64,000 nt of DNA from CBDAPI01 sp965248635. Its GTDB lineage: Bacteria; Acidobacteriota; UBA6911; RPQK01; CBDAPI01. Below the pieces are notes generated by a model that saw only the letters and a list, made by a program, of their open reading frames with translations, did not search any database and was not told the DNA's origin. Of this stretch, positions 8,376-18,939 are shown in pieces (position 1 is the first letter of the stretch; each line of letters opens with the position of its first letter). The translations under genes and the position numbers were made by a program. Location of the stretch: the NCBI GenBank assembly GCA_965248635.1, contig OZ252114.1, forward strand, positions 2,170,001 through 2,234,000, read 5' to 3'.

Positions 8376-10254
8376 ACGACCTCCTTTTCCTGTCTCACAC
8401 GTGGATACTCATTTTCATCCCGCTGTGCTTCCCACATCTCAAGAGCGAGAACATCGCCAGAGCACGACAGCTTCCGCCCCGTCCCCCTTTTTCTCCAGAG
8501 CCCCTGACAGGCAGGCTGAGAGCCAGCGCCGGCAAACATAAGGTCCCCAGGTGGTTTGGGGCCACTCAAGGATGGACTTCGTAAGGGAACGCTCCTTTTC
8601 CAGGAGTCCGTAAATGTAGAAAGGAAACAGCGTGGTGCACTGTTGTCTGTGCAGGACCGGGTCAGGAACCAGGCCCTGCATCGCATTGCGCAGAATGTGC
8701 TTGAAAGAACCGGGCCGATGAAGTTGGTGGGCTGGAATTCCCAGGAAGAAATCGGTAATCCGGCGATCCCGGAAAGGTCGCCTCAGCTCGATGCGACAGC
8801 GATTGGCGTTATGGATCTCCTTGGTCACGCCGCCCACCGTGCCCCTGCAAAACAGTCGCCTGAACTGGCCCGGCCTGCGCCAGTCCTGCCCTGCAGATCT
8901 CTCCAAAGGCTGCAAGAGTGCCCAGGCATGGTCGGTCAGCCATGGCGGCTTGGACAGACTCTCGCCCTGGTCAGATGCCACGGCCCGAACAGTCCTCCCC
9001 GTGAGCCTTGCCGCGGACCTGATAGTCCCTCTCAGACCTCTCATGTTGGCCTCCTTGGCCATCAATCGTATCGCTTCGAGCCAGTGCCCTTCTGTGACCA
9101 GATCACGGAGCCAATTACCCTCGTGAGTATAGAGTTGACCCGCCATCCCACCGGTCAAAAGTACACGTCCCCCCTGACGGGAGGCGGCCTGATAGCCGGC
9201 CTGCTTGAGGGCCCGATAGGCGTTGCCGTCGGGCGCGTTCGGATTCCACCAGGAAGCTGTCGAAGGATGAAGGGGCCAATGATCCTCGGCGCTGAACAGC
9301 GTCGTCTCCAGCGTAGCGCTGCTGCATGACCTGGATATAGCCGGATTCATCGCACTGCTTGAACTTATCAAACACCCAGGAGACGGTCGGGAGTGACTGT
9401 CCGGGAGCCCGACGCGCCAACTCTCGAGCAGCCACGGCGGCAACAGAAGTGGAATCGAAGCCCCCGCTCATGAGGACGGCTGGCGGAATCGAGGCGCGCA
9501 TTCGGCAAGTCACTGCCCGCTCGAACAGCTCCAGAAAATGCTCGGCGTATTCTCGATCCGAGCGATAACGAATCGATTTGGGCTGGGGAGTCCCGAAAGT
9601 CTTCAGTTTGACGTTCTCTTGATCAACCGTGAGGAGGCTGGCGGGAGGCAGCTCGGAGATGCTCTTGAAGAAGGTTCCACTTTGACGGTACACATCCACG
9701 GCCAGGAACTCAGCGAGACCTCCTTCATCCAGCTGGTTGTCAAGCCCGGGAAAGGCCAAAACAGCTGCTTCTTCAGAAGCGACCACTAAGAACTGCGCAT
9801 CCGCATGATAGAAGAGAGTCCTACTTCCCAGGTGATCGCGAGCGCACAGAAGGCGTCGTTCCCACCCGCAGTAGAGAACCATGGCAAAGGGGCCGAGAAA
9901 ACGGTCGAAGCAGCCTTCTCCCCACTTGCTGTATGCCCTGAGAGCGATCTGGGCATCGGACAGATCCAAGGCTTCCACCGCGCCGACTTCAAGCAGCTTG
10001 ATCAGCTCGGCCCGGTTGTCCAGCCGCCCGTCGAATGCCAGAGTGAGCCGGCGGGTTCGGTCATGAACGGGCTGGTGCTCTCCGGTCTCCTCGGGGGTGG
10101 TCCAAAAATGAGCATGCCCGATCAGCGTGGAAGGCAAAGAGACGGCTCTGGAGCCGTCCGGCCCTCGATGCCGCAGAGCCTCCAACATGCTGCTGGAGAC
10201 GCCAGACTCGACGGGCCGCCCGGAACGGCTGAGAACTGCCACCAACCCACTCAT
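8372..10254 (-). pseudogene. lasso peptide cyclase (asparagine synthetase-like, McjC type) with two apparent frameshifts
   Basis: The ATG at 10254 follows GAGGAG. The N-terminal glutaminase-like half has RHRGPDG, FDGRLDNR and RDHLGS, but residue 2 is Ser (MSGLVAV) instead of the catalytic Cys of true asparagine synthetases, as is usual in lasso cyclases. The synthetase half has the PPi loop SGGFDSTS near residue 265. The frame changes near 9310: after QVMQQRYA, homology resumes in another frame with LFSAEDHWPLHP and RVLLTGG. It changes again near 8450: after EAVVLWRC, it resumes with LALEMWEAQ. The last frame ends at 8372, on the precursor start codon. The reconstructed length (about 625 residues) suits the family. 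Neither break is in a homopolymer. The gene may be inactive, or the breaks may be assembly errors. The role is ATP-dependent macrolactam closure. Confidence 0.8.
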
Positions 10255-10333
10255 TGGATCTATCTCCTCATCCGCGGAATGGGGGGTAATGATCCGACCC
10301 TCTGCCCCACTCTAGCAGCTGAGCACTTGCACT

Positions 10334-13300
10334 TTACTGCTGGATCTTCATGGTCATGGCCGGGTCACCCAGCAGCGTCCACCCCAGAATGACATCCAAC
10401 AACCCGGGCTGCGTCGACGCCAGATCAGCCTTGGCGTCCTGCACCGCCTGACCGATCGTCATTCCGGGCTGGAACATTCGGTCCAGCAGTCGACTGGCCA
10501 GCTGACGCTCCGAGGTCGCATCGGCCAGAGTGGCAGACCCCAGCACCAGGGCCGCGCCGCGCCGTCCGCTCAGAAGCAACTCATGGGCCAATGTGTTGTA
10601 GGCCGGAGCCACGTGGTAGGTGTTCCAGCAACCCCATTGAATCACCACCGAAGGATTATAAAAGTTACCCAGAGTATCCGCGTCCGCCGCCCGGAACAGA
10701 CCATCGAACGACCAGGAAGTGGGACCGGAATGCCCCACAAAGTTGACCAACGCCCGTCCTTGATGCCAGGCAGCCAGGAGGTCTGCCCGACCGAGATGGG
10801 CTTCTGTGTCTCCCAGATAGACCCGATCGACGCTCCAGTTTCCCGGGAGTTTCTCGATCATGCGTTCACTTTCCTGCGCAAACGAGACTCGAGATTCATC
10901 CCGATCGGCGGCAAAAATCGCCTTGCCGTAGTGTGATGCTTCCGGATAGTCCAGGGTCTTATCGATGAGCGAGTTCAGCTCCCAAGATGTTCGAACCGGA
11001 AACCGTCCAATCGGAAGGTCCGGGGCCAGGTCTCCATCAATATCCGCCAGCAGTGGGTCACTGGGAGTAAAGGCCACTACCTGATGAGTTCGGACATACA
11101 GGGAAGGGATAAAGCTGATCGAGCCCTCTCCCAGATGATCCAGGTAGTCGTAGGTGTCTCCCCCCACCAGGAGAACATAACGAGTATCCAGATTCGCCAC
11201 TGCATAAGCAATGTAGCCGCGAATGGCCTCTGGGTCGATGATCCCGCCAGCGAACTGGGCGTAGATATCCTCGACATCGACGACCATCACACTCAGCCCG
11301 TCGGCCTCTCGGGCCCGCGCCAGCCGCCCCAGACCGTACCGGAAATCAGGATGGGAAATCATCAGGTACTGTGCCGAACCCGACGTGATGTCGGTGTGCG
11401 GTCGGGCGGACCGAATGCCGGGCTTGAGGAGCGATTCGAAGGACCACACTTCATAACGATCCTCTCTTTCAGTCCCGGCAAAGGTGGCCGTGTATCCATT
11501 CGTCTCCAACTTCACGGCGGCCCCCTCCAGCAGGTTGACTTTACCGTCCCTCATCCGGTAAGCGACCACATCGGCGGAAGGCAGGCCCCGGACCTGGAAA
11601 GGCTCCGCCACTGGCCTCGAAGCCCAGTCGGCCGTCCTGGGAGTCAAACCGCCTGGGGTAGCTCACGCGGAAGCCATCCAGAAAAACCAGATCGTAATCG
11701 AAGCCCGTGTCGGCCGGCTGGCGGATACTGAGAAGGTTTGTGCCGCGGCGCACCAGACCGGCAGGCAACTCGATGTCCAGCGTCAGCGCCGCAAGTCCAT
11801 CGAACCACCTGTCAGCCACCACCTGGTCGTTGAGCTCAACAAGCACATGATGATCGGGATCGCCGCCCGGCCAGTTGGTGATGCCCCAGAGGTCGATTTG
11901 AAGCCTGGTCGAGACTTCTTCTGTCGCCAGTTCTGCAGGATCGAACTCAAAGCTTGTGAGCTTGGGAGTTGATCTTGCCAACAGAGGCGTGTCGTACCAG
12001 GGATCTCCAGTCGGAGACGAAAAACTGTAGTGGCGTTCTTCCTGCCTTTTGAAACTCGCCATGTAATAGAGCGGGGCGGAGAAATCGGAAGGAGCTCCGG
12101 CCGGATGGGAACGATTCGTTTTGCCCGGTGAGAGCCGGCAACCAGACGATACAGGTTGGTTCGCGTGTAAAGTGAATCCAGATCCTCTCCGTAAAATTCA
12201 ACAAAGCCACCCGGACCGAAGGTCGATTTGTTCAATCTGGAGTGGCGCTGGGTCGGGCCATTTCGGCCGGTGTGGACCCGAATCGGGACCGTCTGCCCCC
12301 GGCTCACCAATGACAGACTCCGGGCAGAGATCCCGGCCAGATCAAAACCGGCCGCCTTCAGTTCCGAGTAAGTGACCCGGTAAATTCCGGTTCGGTCTAC
12401 TTCAAACTCGACCTCAACTCCCTGCGTTCGTTTGTGAGGGGATGCGGCTCGTCTCTTCGAGCCGGCCCCTGTATGAAGCTGCCTTTGCGCTTCGCGGATC
12501 CGGGCCTGGTTTTCCTGCTCGGATCGAATCGAGGCCCAGTCGATCCGCCGCGGCGCTACCTTTTCCCCGTAAAGTTCGCCGACCGCGAAGGGGCCGTGTC
12601 TTCGTTCCCGTCCCTGAAAATCCACGTCGGCCAGCTGGAATCTTTCATAACTCCCTCCCTGAACCTCATACCGGTAATCCTGAGGCTCGAGAAGAGCCAG
12701 GCTGGCGGAAGGGATCAGCTCCCCGTTCAAACGTTCCCAGCCGTGTCTAGACAGACCGTAAATGTTGAAACCGGCGTTAATGACTTCGTTAGCGGTCGAC
12801 CTTTCCACAACGGTTCGACGGCCCGAATTCGTCAGCCGCACCGAGTCCACGGTAATGGGCGTAGCACTTGGCCCGGAAGGAGGCCAAACACCGGTATCGG
12901 CCGAGCATACGTTGTCAAACTTGTTACCATTCATATCAGCAGAAGTATTGGGGTCGTGATAGGGCAAGGTTGCGTTATTAATGTTGGAGTCAGACGAAGA
13001 CCAGCCGCGGCTTCGGAGTTCGCCGGGACTGCCTACATTAGCCTCGTGAACAGCCAACTGAACGACGTTCTTGCCGGTTGGGTTGGCAACGGCGGGCCGG
13101 GTAACGATGCGGACCCACAACACGTCTTCTGGAAATAGCTCCTCCTCGTAAGCGGTGTAGTCGGAAGGAGGATTGTCGGACATTGTTGGCTGGGTACTGC
13201 CCCAGTCACCGTCTAGATCTTGCCAGAGGAATAGCGAGGAGTCCCCATCATCCCCCGACCCGGCGTTCCGCCAGGTGTTATCGCAAAGACTTGTGTCGAT

Positions 13301-13847
13301 GCCGCCCTCGTCGTCGGTATCGCAGTGGAGGTCTTGGGGATCGTACACGAGGACGTAATCTCCCTGGTCGTCACCGTCCGTCTCCATCTCGACGATGTAA
13401 AACCGGCCCGGTCCGTTGTTGCTCTCCCCGGCGGGGACACACTGGTCCCAGGAGCCGTCCAGTTCGAACTCGAAAAGAAAGTAGGGGCTGACATATCCAC
13501 TCCGATAAAATTTGATATCCGTGTCACAGAGTTCGTCCTGCGGCACTCCGCTATTAGCGCTGACAGTTTCATACCTGCTCTTCGTCGTAGCTTTGACACT
13601 CGCAAGCAGGGCAAGCAGGGTTAGGGACATCGGTCTGAGCGGCCGCGCCAAAACAGTCGGCCACAAACGACTGGGTGTCAGTCACAATATCCGCGGCCGT
13701 GAGATTCCAGCCAGGGTCCGGCTGGGCTCCCAGGAATGGAACTGCGCCCATCAAGACAAGTGCGGCGATGGTAACTGCTGGAAAGTTCTGCCGGCGGCTG
13801 CCGCCGGTGATCAATGCGCTGTAAACTTCGTAACCTAATCGAATCAT
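10334..13847 (-). pseudogene. gingipain-like peptidase family C25, secreted, three apparent frameshifts
   Basis: The ATG at 13847 has an AGGGGG site before it and gives a clear signal peptide (VTIAALVLMGAVPFLGAQ). The protein continues through three frames: a change near 13580 (after CECQSYDEEQ), one near 12095 (into SDFSAPLYYMASF), and one near 11610 (after YPRRFDSQDGRLGFEA). The C-terminal part (10334-11600) carries the C25 catalytic region, with VGHSGPTSW supplying His and VIQWGCWNTY supplying Cys. The middle part has Asp-rich, calcium-like loops. The reconstructed length is about 1170 residues. C25 proteins are secreted cysteine endopeptidases. It lies 79 bases upstream of the lasso cyclase on the same strand. 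The breaks imply decay or sequence error. Confidence 0.75.
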
Positions 13848-14197
13848 GTTGACCCCCTTCACACGTTTTCCCACTCTTAGGTATACCGAGACTTGGCGGC
13901 TGCAGGAGCTTACTCGGCACAGCGCCGAAGCCAGAAAGTACCTCTTTCAAGCCACTATCACCATCACTGAAACCCAATAACTCAGTGGGTTTAGAGGTGT
14001 ATATTCTGGCACAAAGAAGCCAAAATAAGAAGAGGATTCCATAATGGTGATCACGCCTTGACAGAGACCAGCTTACGCTTCCGCACTGGCGTTATTTAAA
14101 TCCTGCTACTCAAGTAGGAGTGGGGCCGCTTGCGCTCAAAGAAAATTGCAGACCTCAATCGTCACCTCAATGATCGCGGGCTGGCCGCTCTGTTGAA
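13848..14197. other. intergenic region between divergent genes, no gene seen
   Basis: These 350 bases separate the start of the C25 gene from a truncated glycosyltransferase. I see no ORF with recognisable content and no RNA gene. The right end runs into a heptanucleotide repeat, at which the neighbouring glycosyltransferase has lost its 5' half, so part of this stretch may be a deletion junction. Confidence 0.5.
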
Positions 14198-15013
14198 GTG
14201 ATTCGGCAACCCTCACTTTCAACCTTCAACCTTCAACCTTGCGCTCCTTTCGATGTCGTCAACCAGATTCTCCAGGTGCTGGATAGTGAGAGTGGCGTCG
14301 CAGCCTGTTTCGGCTCTTACGATGACACTCCGGCTGAACCCAACTTTCTATCCCAGTACAAGAACCTCTTCCATCATTACGTCCATCAGAATTCCCCCTC
14401 CAAGGCCTCCACTTTCTGGACTGGTTGTGGTGCTATTTCCCGCCACGTTTTCCAGGAACTTGGGGGATTCAATGAGGCCTTCGGTCTTCCCTCGGTGGAG
14501 GACATCGAGTTCGGGTATCGGTTGCGAGATGCCGGCTATGAAATCAGGCTGGTGCACAGCCTGCAGGTGAGACATCTCAAACGCTGGGAGGCCAGGTCAC
14601 TCCTGCGCACGGATTTTCTCCGCCGCGCGATTCCCTGGGGTCGTCTGGTTCTGAAGCGCACCTCAATTCCGCAAGAATTGAATCTAAAACTCTCCGGGCG
14701 TTTGAGCGGCTTTGCCGCGCTGCTGCTGGCAGGATCTTTCCTGCTGCTCGCCCTCAACTGGCCGGCCGGCCTGTTCACGGCTCTTGTGGCTGTAGCCTCA
14801 TTGATTCTTCTCAACCTCCCTCTTTACCGGTTTTTCGCGCGAAAGCGCGGGCTGCTCTTTATGCTTGGAGCTGTTCTCTGGAACTGGCTCTACTACCTCT
14901 ACGGTAGTCTCGGCTTTGGTGTCGCACTGGTGCAGCACTGGCTTGCCCGCTGGAAGCCGGCGCCGAGACCCAGCGACGACAAGCAAATCGGAGCCGAGCT
15001 ACCCCTTGAATGA
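14198..15013 (+). pseudogene. family 2 glycosyltransferase, 5'-truncated
   Basis: Recognisable sequence starts near 14250 with FDVVNQILQVLD and GSYDDTP. It continues with SQYKNLFHHYVHQ, FWTGCGAISR, LGGFNEAFG and EDIEFGYRLRDAGY, the acceptor half of membrane GT2 enzymes. It ends with two or three transmembrane helices (about residues 170-250). The first 110 or so residues, which hold the nucleotide-sugar site and the DxD motif, are absent. The codons before residue 18 come from the heptad repeat CAACCTT. A GTG at 14198 opens the frame, but the product could not be a complete transferase. The stop overlaps the start of the next gene, indicating a former operon. Confidence 0.7.
14219..14240. repeat. 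heptanucleotide tandem repeat (TCAACCT x3)
   Basis: Three contiguous copies of a 7-base unit (TCAACCT in this register, ending in CTT). It marks the point where the 5' half of the glycosyltransferase gene is missing, so it may have taken part in the deletion. Confidence 0.75.
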
Positions 15014-16420
15014 GCGCCACAAAGTAGCGGTCATCGGTGCCGGGCCGGCCGGTCTGACAGCTGCCCTCGAGTCAACTCACCAAGGCTTCGAGACGGTCGT
15101 GTTCGAGCGGTCCGCCCATCTCGGAGGGCTGGCCAGAACGGAGGAGTACAAGGGGAACTACTTTGACATCGGGGGACACCGTTTCTAGACGAAGCTGCCC
15201 GAGATCCAGGAATTGTGGGAGGAGATTCTGGGGGACGACTTTCGAAAGGTCCGTCGCCTCTCGAGAATCTACTACGGGGGTCGCTTCCTCAAGTATCCGC
15301 TGGAGCCTGTGAACGCTCTCCTTAACCTCGGAATCAGAGAGAGTCTCTACATTCTCGGCAGCTACCTTTCGATTCAGATGAAACCCCTGCCCAGGGAGGA
15401 CACTTTCGAGGAATGGGTGACGAACCGGTTCGGCAAACGGCTGTATCAGACCTTCTCAAGACTTACACGGAGAAGGTCTGGGGCATTCCCTGTTCCGAGA
15501 TCCAGGCGGACTGGGCAGCTCAGAGAATCAAGGGCCTCTCTCTGATCTCGGCGCTGCGCGAGGCCGTCTTTGGAAGCCAGGATGTGAAAACGCTGATCAA
15601 TGAGTTCCACTATCCGGTTCTGGGCCCGGGAATGATGTGGAAGGGAGTCACCCGGCGAATCCTCGAGGAGGGGGGCGAGGTGCGGCTGGAAAACCCCGTC
15701 ACCCGCGTGAACTGCCAGGCGGACCGGGTCTGCTCGCTCACCGTGTCCCACAGCGCCTCGGAGGACGAGTTCGAGGTCGAAAACGTCATCTCGAGCATGC
15801 CTCTGACCTCTCTTGTCCGGTCCATGCATCCCCAGCCTCCCCCGGAGATTCTTGAGGCCGCCAGACAACTGAAGTACAGAGCCTTTCTCATTGTTGGACT
15901 GATCCTGGCCAGCCGAGACCTGTTTCCCGACCAGTGGATCTACATCCACACCCCCGATGTTCGAGTCGGACGAATCCAGAACTTCAGGAACTGGAGCCCC
16001 GATATGGTAGCGGATTCGGACCAGACAACTGTGGGCATGGAGTATTTCTGTTCGGAGGGGGATGACCTTTGGACCATGGAAGATTCCAGTCTGATCAGCC
16101 TGGCCTCTCGAGAGCTGGAGCAGTTGGGTCTGGCGGAGTCGATCGCCGTCGTGGACGGCGTCGTGATCCGGCAACCCAAAGCTTATCCTGTCTACGATGG
16201 CGATTATCGTGCCAGCCTGGCCCACATTCAGGAATATGTTGCTCGTTTTTCTAACCTGCAGACGATTGGCCGCAACGGCATGCACCGCTACAACAATCAG
16301 GACCATTCCATGCTCACAGGGATCCTGGCGGCCCGCAACCTCACCGGCGAGAAGCGCAATCTGTGGGATGTCAACACGGAGAGATCGTATTACGAGCAAC
16401 TTACCAAGACCTCGGAATAG
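15006..16420 (+). pseudogene. FAD-dependent oxidoreductase (UDP-galactopyranose mutase/HemY-like), stop plus frameshift
   Basis: The TTG at 15006 overlaps the previous stop. The N-terminus has the dinucleotide-binding motif VAVIGAGPAGLTAA, then FERSAHLGGLART and FDIGGHRF. A TAG at 15186 interrupts GGHRF-TKLPEIQELW, where the family has an aromatic residue. The frame then changes near 15460, after NRFGKRLYQTF, and continues with KTYTEKVWGIPCSEI, ADWAAQRIKGLSL and HYPVLGPGMMW. The reconstructed length is about 471 residues. Relatives sit in surface polysaccharide clusters next to GT2 enzymes, as here. With two independent lesions beside a truncated partner, decay is more likely than error. Confidence 0.75.
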
Positions 16421-17192
16421 CCTCAGAAGTTTCGATCCGGCGAGTTCGCGTTCCTGGTACCTCGATCCACTGGTAGCGTCTCAGAAGAGGGAAGAGTTTC
16501 AGCGCCTGATCACAGCCTGGAGCCAGGGTTCGAGTCTGAAAGCGGTGCTCAAGACCGACCTCTTTGAAGAAGCCAACGGAGAGGACCAGCTGCTGTTCGA
16601 CTCGTTTCCACAGGTTCCTCTGGTGGTGGGGATTGATATGGACGAAGCGGTCGTGGGGGACGCCCGCCGGAGATCTGCCGGTTCGGGATTGTCTTCCCTG
16701 GTTAGCGACGTTCGCGATCTGCCTTTTCAGGACCGTTGCCTGGACTTCATCATCTCGACCTCGACTCTTGACCATTTTGAGGATTCGCGCGAGATTGAGC
16801 GATCGCTGCGTGAACTGGCCCGGATTCTCAAGGGAGGAGGCCGGATCCTGGTGGCAATGGATAACCCCTGGAATCCCCTTTACCCCCTCCTGCGCTTTGT
16901 GAGCAGGGCGCCTCGCTTCCCATTTCGACTGGGCAAGACACTTTCCCGGGCTCAACTCGAGGAGTGCCTCTCGCAGTGTGATCTGGTCGTGCTCGGGGGA
17001 GAAACCGTGATCCACAACCCCCGCTTGATCTCAACGCTCCTCTTTCTGCTGCTGCGAAGACTCCTGGGCAGAATCTCGCACCGGCCCATCGGGTGGTTGC
17101 TGGGGGGGTTCGGGTTGATGCGCCATCTGCCGAGCCGCCATATCACCGGTTGCTTCGTGGCCGTATGCGCCCAAAAGCCCTCCGGTATTTGA
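16368..17192 (+). CDS. SAM-dependent class I methyltransferase
   Basis: The recognisable domain starts at SWYLDPLVASQKREEF (about 16455) and includes VLKTDLFEEA, VVGIDMDEAVV (motif I region), VSDVRDLPF, STSTLDHF and LARILKGGGRILVAMDNPWNPLYP, ending in a basic, hydrophobic tail. No canonical start lies just before the domain. The nearest in-frame ATG is at 16368, overlapping the FAD gene by 53 bases and giving about 274 residues. The missing start may reflect the same damage seen in the two genes upstream. The family occurs with GT2/FAD oxidoreductase pairs in polysaccharide or glycolipid loci; the acceptor is unknown. Confidence 0.65.
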   Translation: MSTRRDRITSNLPRPRNSLRSFDPASSRSWYLDPLVASQKREEFQRLITAWSQGSSLKAVLKTDLFEEANGEDQLLFDSFPQVPLVVGIDMDEAVVGDARRRSAGSGLSSLVSDVRDLPFQDRCLDFIISTSTLDHFEDSREIERSLRELARILKGGGRILVAMDNPWNPLYPLLRFVSRAPRFPFRLGKTLSRAQLEECLSQCDLVVLGGETVIHNPRLISTLLFLLLRRLLGRISHRPIGWLLGGFGLMRHLPSRHITGCFVAVCAQKPSGI

Positions 17193-17241
17193 GCTCCTGT
17201 ACTATAAGATAGCGCTTACTTCTGTTTGGGATTGAAGCCTC

Positions 17242-18939
17242 ATGACCAGCCAAAAGGCCCGGCAGTTGGATTTTATCAGGGCCAAGATCGAGAAGGATAT
17301 CGGGACCGGCAAGTTTGACGGCCGGGTAGCGACTCGCTTTCCTCCCGAGCCGAACGGCTATCTTCATATTGGGCACGCCAAGTCCATCTGTCTGAATTTT
17401 GGAGTCGCCGAAGAGTACGGTGGAACGTGTAACTTTCGCTTTGACGATACCAACCCGGTTACGGAGGAGGTCGAGTATCAGGAGGCGATTAAGGACGATG
17501 TTCACTGGTTGGGGTTCGACTGGGAAGACCGTCTCTATCACGCATCGGATTACTTCCAAAGGCTGTACGAGTTTGCAGAGGAGCTGATTGAGAAAGGACT
17601 CGCCTATGTAGACAGTCTGGATCAAAAGCGGGTCCGCGAATACCGTGGCACTCTGAGGGAGCCCGGTCGCGACAGTCCTGATCGTGATCGCCCGATGGAG
17701 GAGAATCTGGATCTTTTTCGGGGAATGCGCACCGGTGAGTTCCCGGAGGGTGCGTATGTGCTGAGGGCTAAGATCGATATGGCTTCACCCAACCTGAATA
17801 TGCGCGATCCGGCCATCTATCGAATCAAGCATGCTTCTCATCACCGGACCGGGGCAGAGTGGTTCATTTACCCGATGTATGATTTTGCTCATGGGCTGTC
17901 CGATGCTCTGGAGGGCGTTACTCACTCGCTTTGTACGCTTGAGTTTGAAGACCATCGGCCCCTCTATGACTGGTTTCTCGACAATCTGGACGTCCCTTAC
18001 CGTCCCGAGCAGACCGAGTTTGCGCGGCTCAACCTGTCCTACACAATTCTGAGCAAGCGAAAATTGAGGCTGCTGGTTGAAGAAGGGCACGTTCAGGGCT
18101 GGGAGGATCCCAGAATGCCCACTTTGAGCGGACTTCGGCGAAGAGGGTATACGCCCCAGGCCATTCGCGACTTCTGCGACCAGATCGGCGTGGCCAAGAA
18201 GGATGCCGTCATCGACGTAGCCCGGCTCGAATTCAGCCTGCGACAGCATCTGAACCAGACTGCCCCGCGCCGGATGGCGGTTCTGAACCCGCTGAGAGTT
18301 GAGATTGAGAATTATCCGGCAGACGGAGAAGAGGAGCTCGACGCTGTCAACAATCCCGAAGACCCCTCCTCGGGGACCCGAAAGGTCCCTTTTTCGAGGG
18401 TTCTCTACATCGAGTGCGACGACTTCATGGAAGATCCCCCGAGAAAGTTCTTTCGGCTTGCTCCCGGAAGAGAAGTCCGTCTCCGTTACGCCTATTTCAT
18501 TACCTGTCGCGAAGTGGTCAAAAACGCCGCAGGAAATCCGGTGGAACTGCGCTGTACCTACGACCCGGGGACCAAGGGCGGAAGTGCGCCCGATGGCCGC
18601 AAGGTGAAGGCGACTCTACACTGGGTCTCAGCCGCTCATGCGGTCCAAGCCGAAGTGCGGCTCTATGATCGACTCTTCTTGCAGGAGAATCCCCTCGACT
18701 CTGAAGACTTTCGGGAGGCCCTGAATCCGAATTCCTGCGAGGTTCTGATGGGGTGCCAACTGGAACCGAGTCTGGCCGCCGTAGAAGCGGGATTCCGCTG
18801 CCAGTTTGAGCGCCTCGGCTATTTTTGTGTAGATCGGGATTCCACTCCGAACCGCCTTGTCCTGAACCGAACCATCACCCTGCGCGACACCTGGGCCAGG
18901 ATTCAACGCCAAATGCAGACCAGAGGGCGAGGGAAATGA
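17242..18939 (+). CDS. glnS: glutaminyl-tRNA synthetase
   Basis: A 565-residue class Ic aminoacyl-tRNA synthetase that charges tRNA-Gln with glutamine. The HIGH motif is in PNGYLHIGHAKS at about residues 34-45. The KMSKS loop appears as LSKRKL near residue 270, the form normal for GlnRS. FRFDDTNP follows HIGH, and the C-terminal half is the anticodon-binding beta-barrel region (from about residue 340). The length is close to the E. coli enzyme. The start ATG at 17242 is preceded by a TATAAG-like sequence around 17204. The stop overlaps the ATG of the amidase gene. Confidence 0.97.
   Translation: MTSQKARQLDFIRAKIEKDIGTGKFDGRVATRFPPEPNGYLHIGHAKSICLNFGVAEEYGGTCNFRFDDTNPVTEEVEYQEAIKDDVHWLGFDWEDRLYHASDYFQRLYEFAEELIEKGLAYVDSLDQKRVREYRGTLREPGRDSPDRDRPMEENLDLFRGMRTGEFPEGAYVLRAKIDMASPNLNMRDPAIYRIKHASHHRTGAEWFIYPMYDFAHGLSDALEGVTHSLCTLEFEDHRPLYDWFLDNLDVPYRPEQTEFARLNLSYTILSKRKLRLLVEEGHVQGWEDPRMPTLSGLRRRGYTPQAIRDFCDQIGVAKKDAVIDVARLEFSLRQHLNQTAPRRMAVLNPLRVEIENYPADGEEELDAVNNPEDPSSGTRKVPFSRVLYIECDDFMEDPPRKFFRLAPGREVRLRYAYFITCREVVKNAAGNPVELRCTYDPGTKGGSAPDGRKVKATLHWVSAAHAVQAEVRLYDRLFLQENPLDSEDFREALNPNSCEVLMGCQLEPSLAAVEAGFRCQFERLGYFCVDRDSTPNRLVLNRTITLRDTWARIQRQMQTRGRGK

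Noticed and set aside
8070..8584. Plus-strand short ORFs between the HprK-like gene and 8.6 kb
   Set aside because: Low-complexity translations with no motifs; the opposite strand holds the lasso precursor and cyclase end, which explain the open frames.
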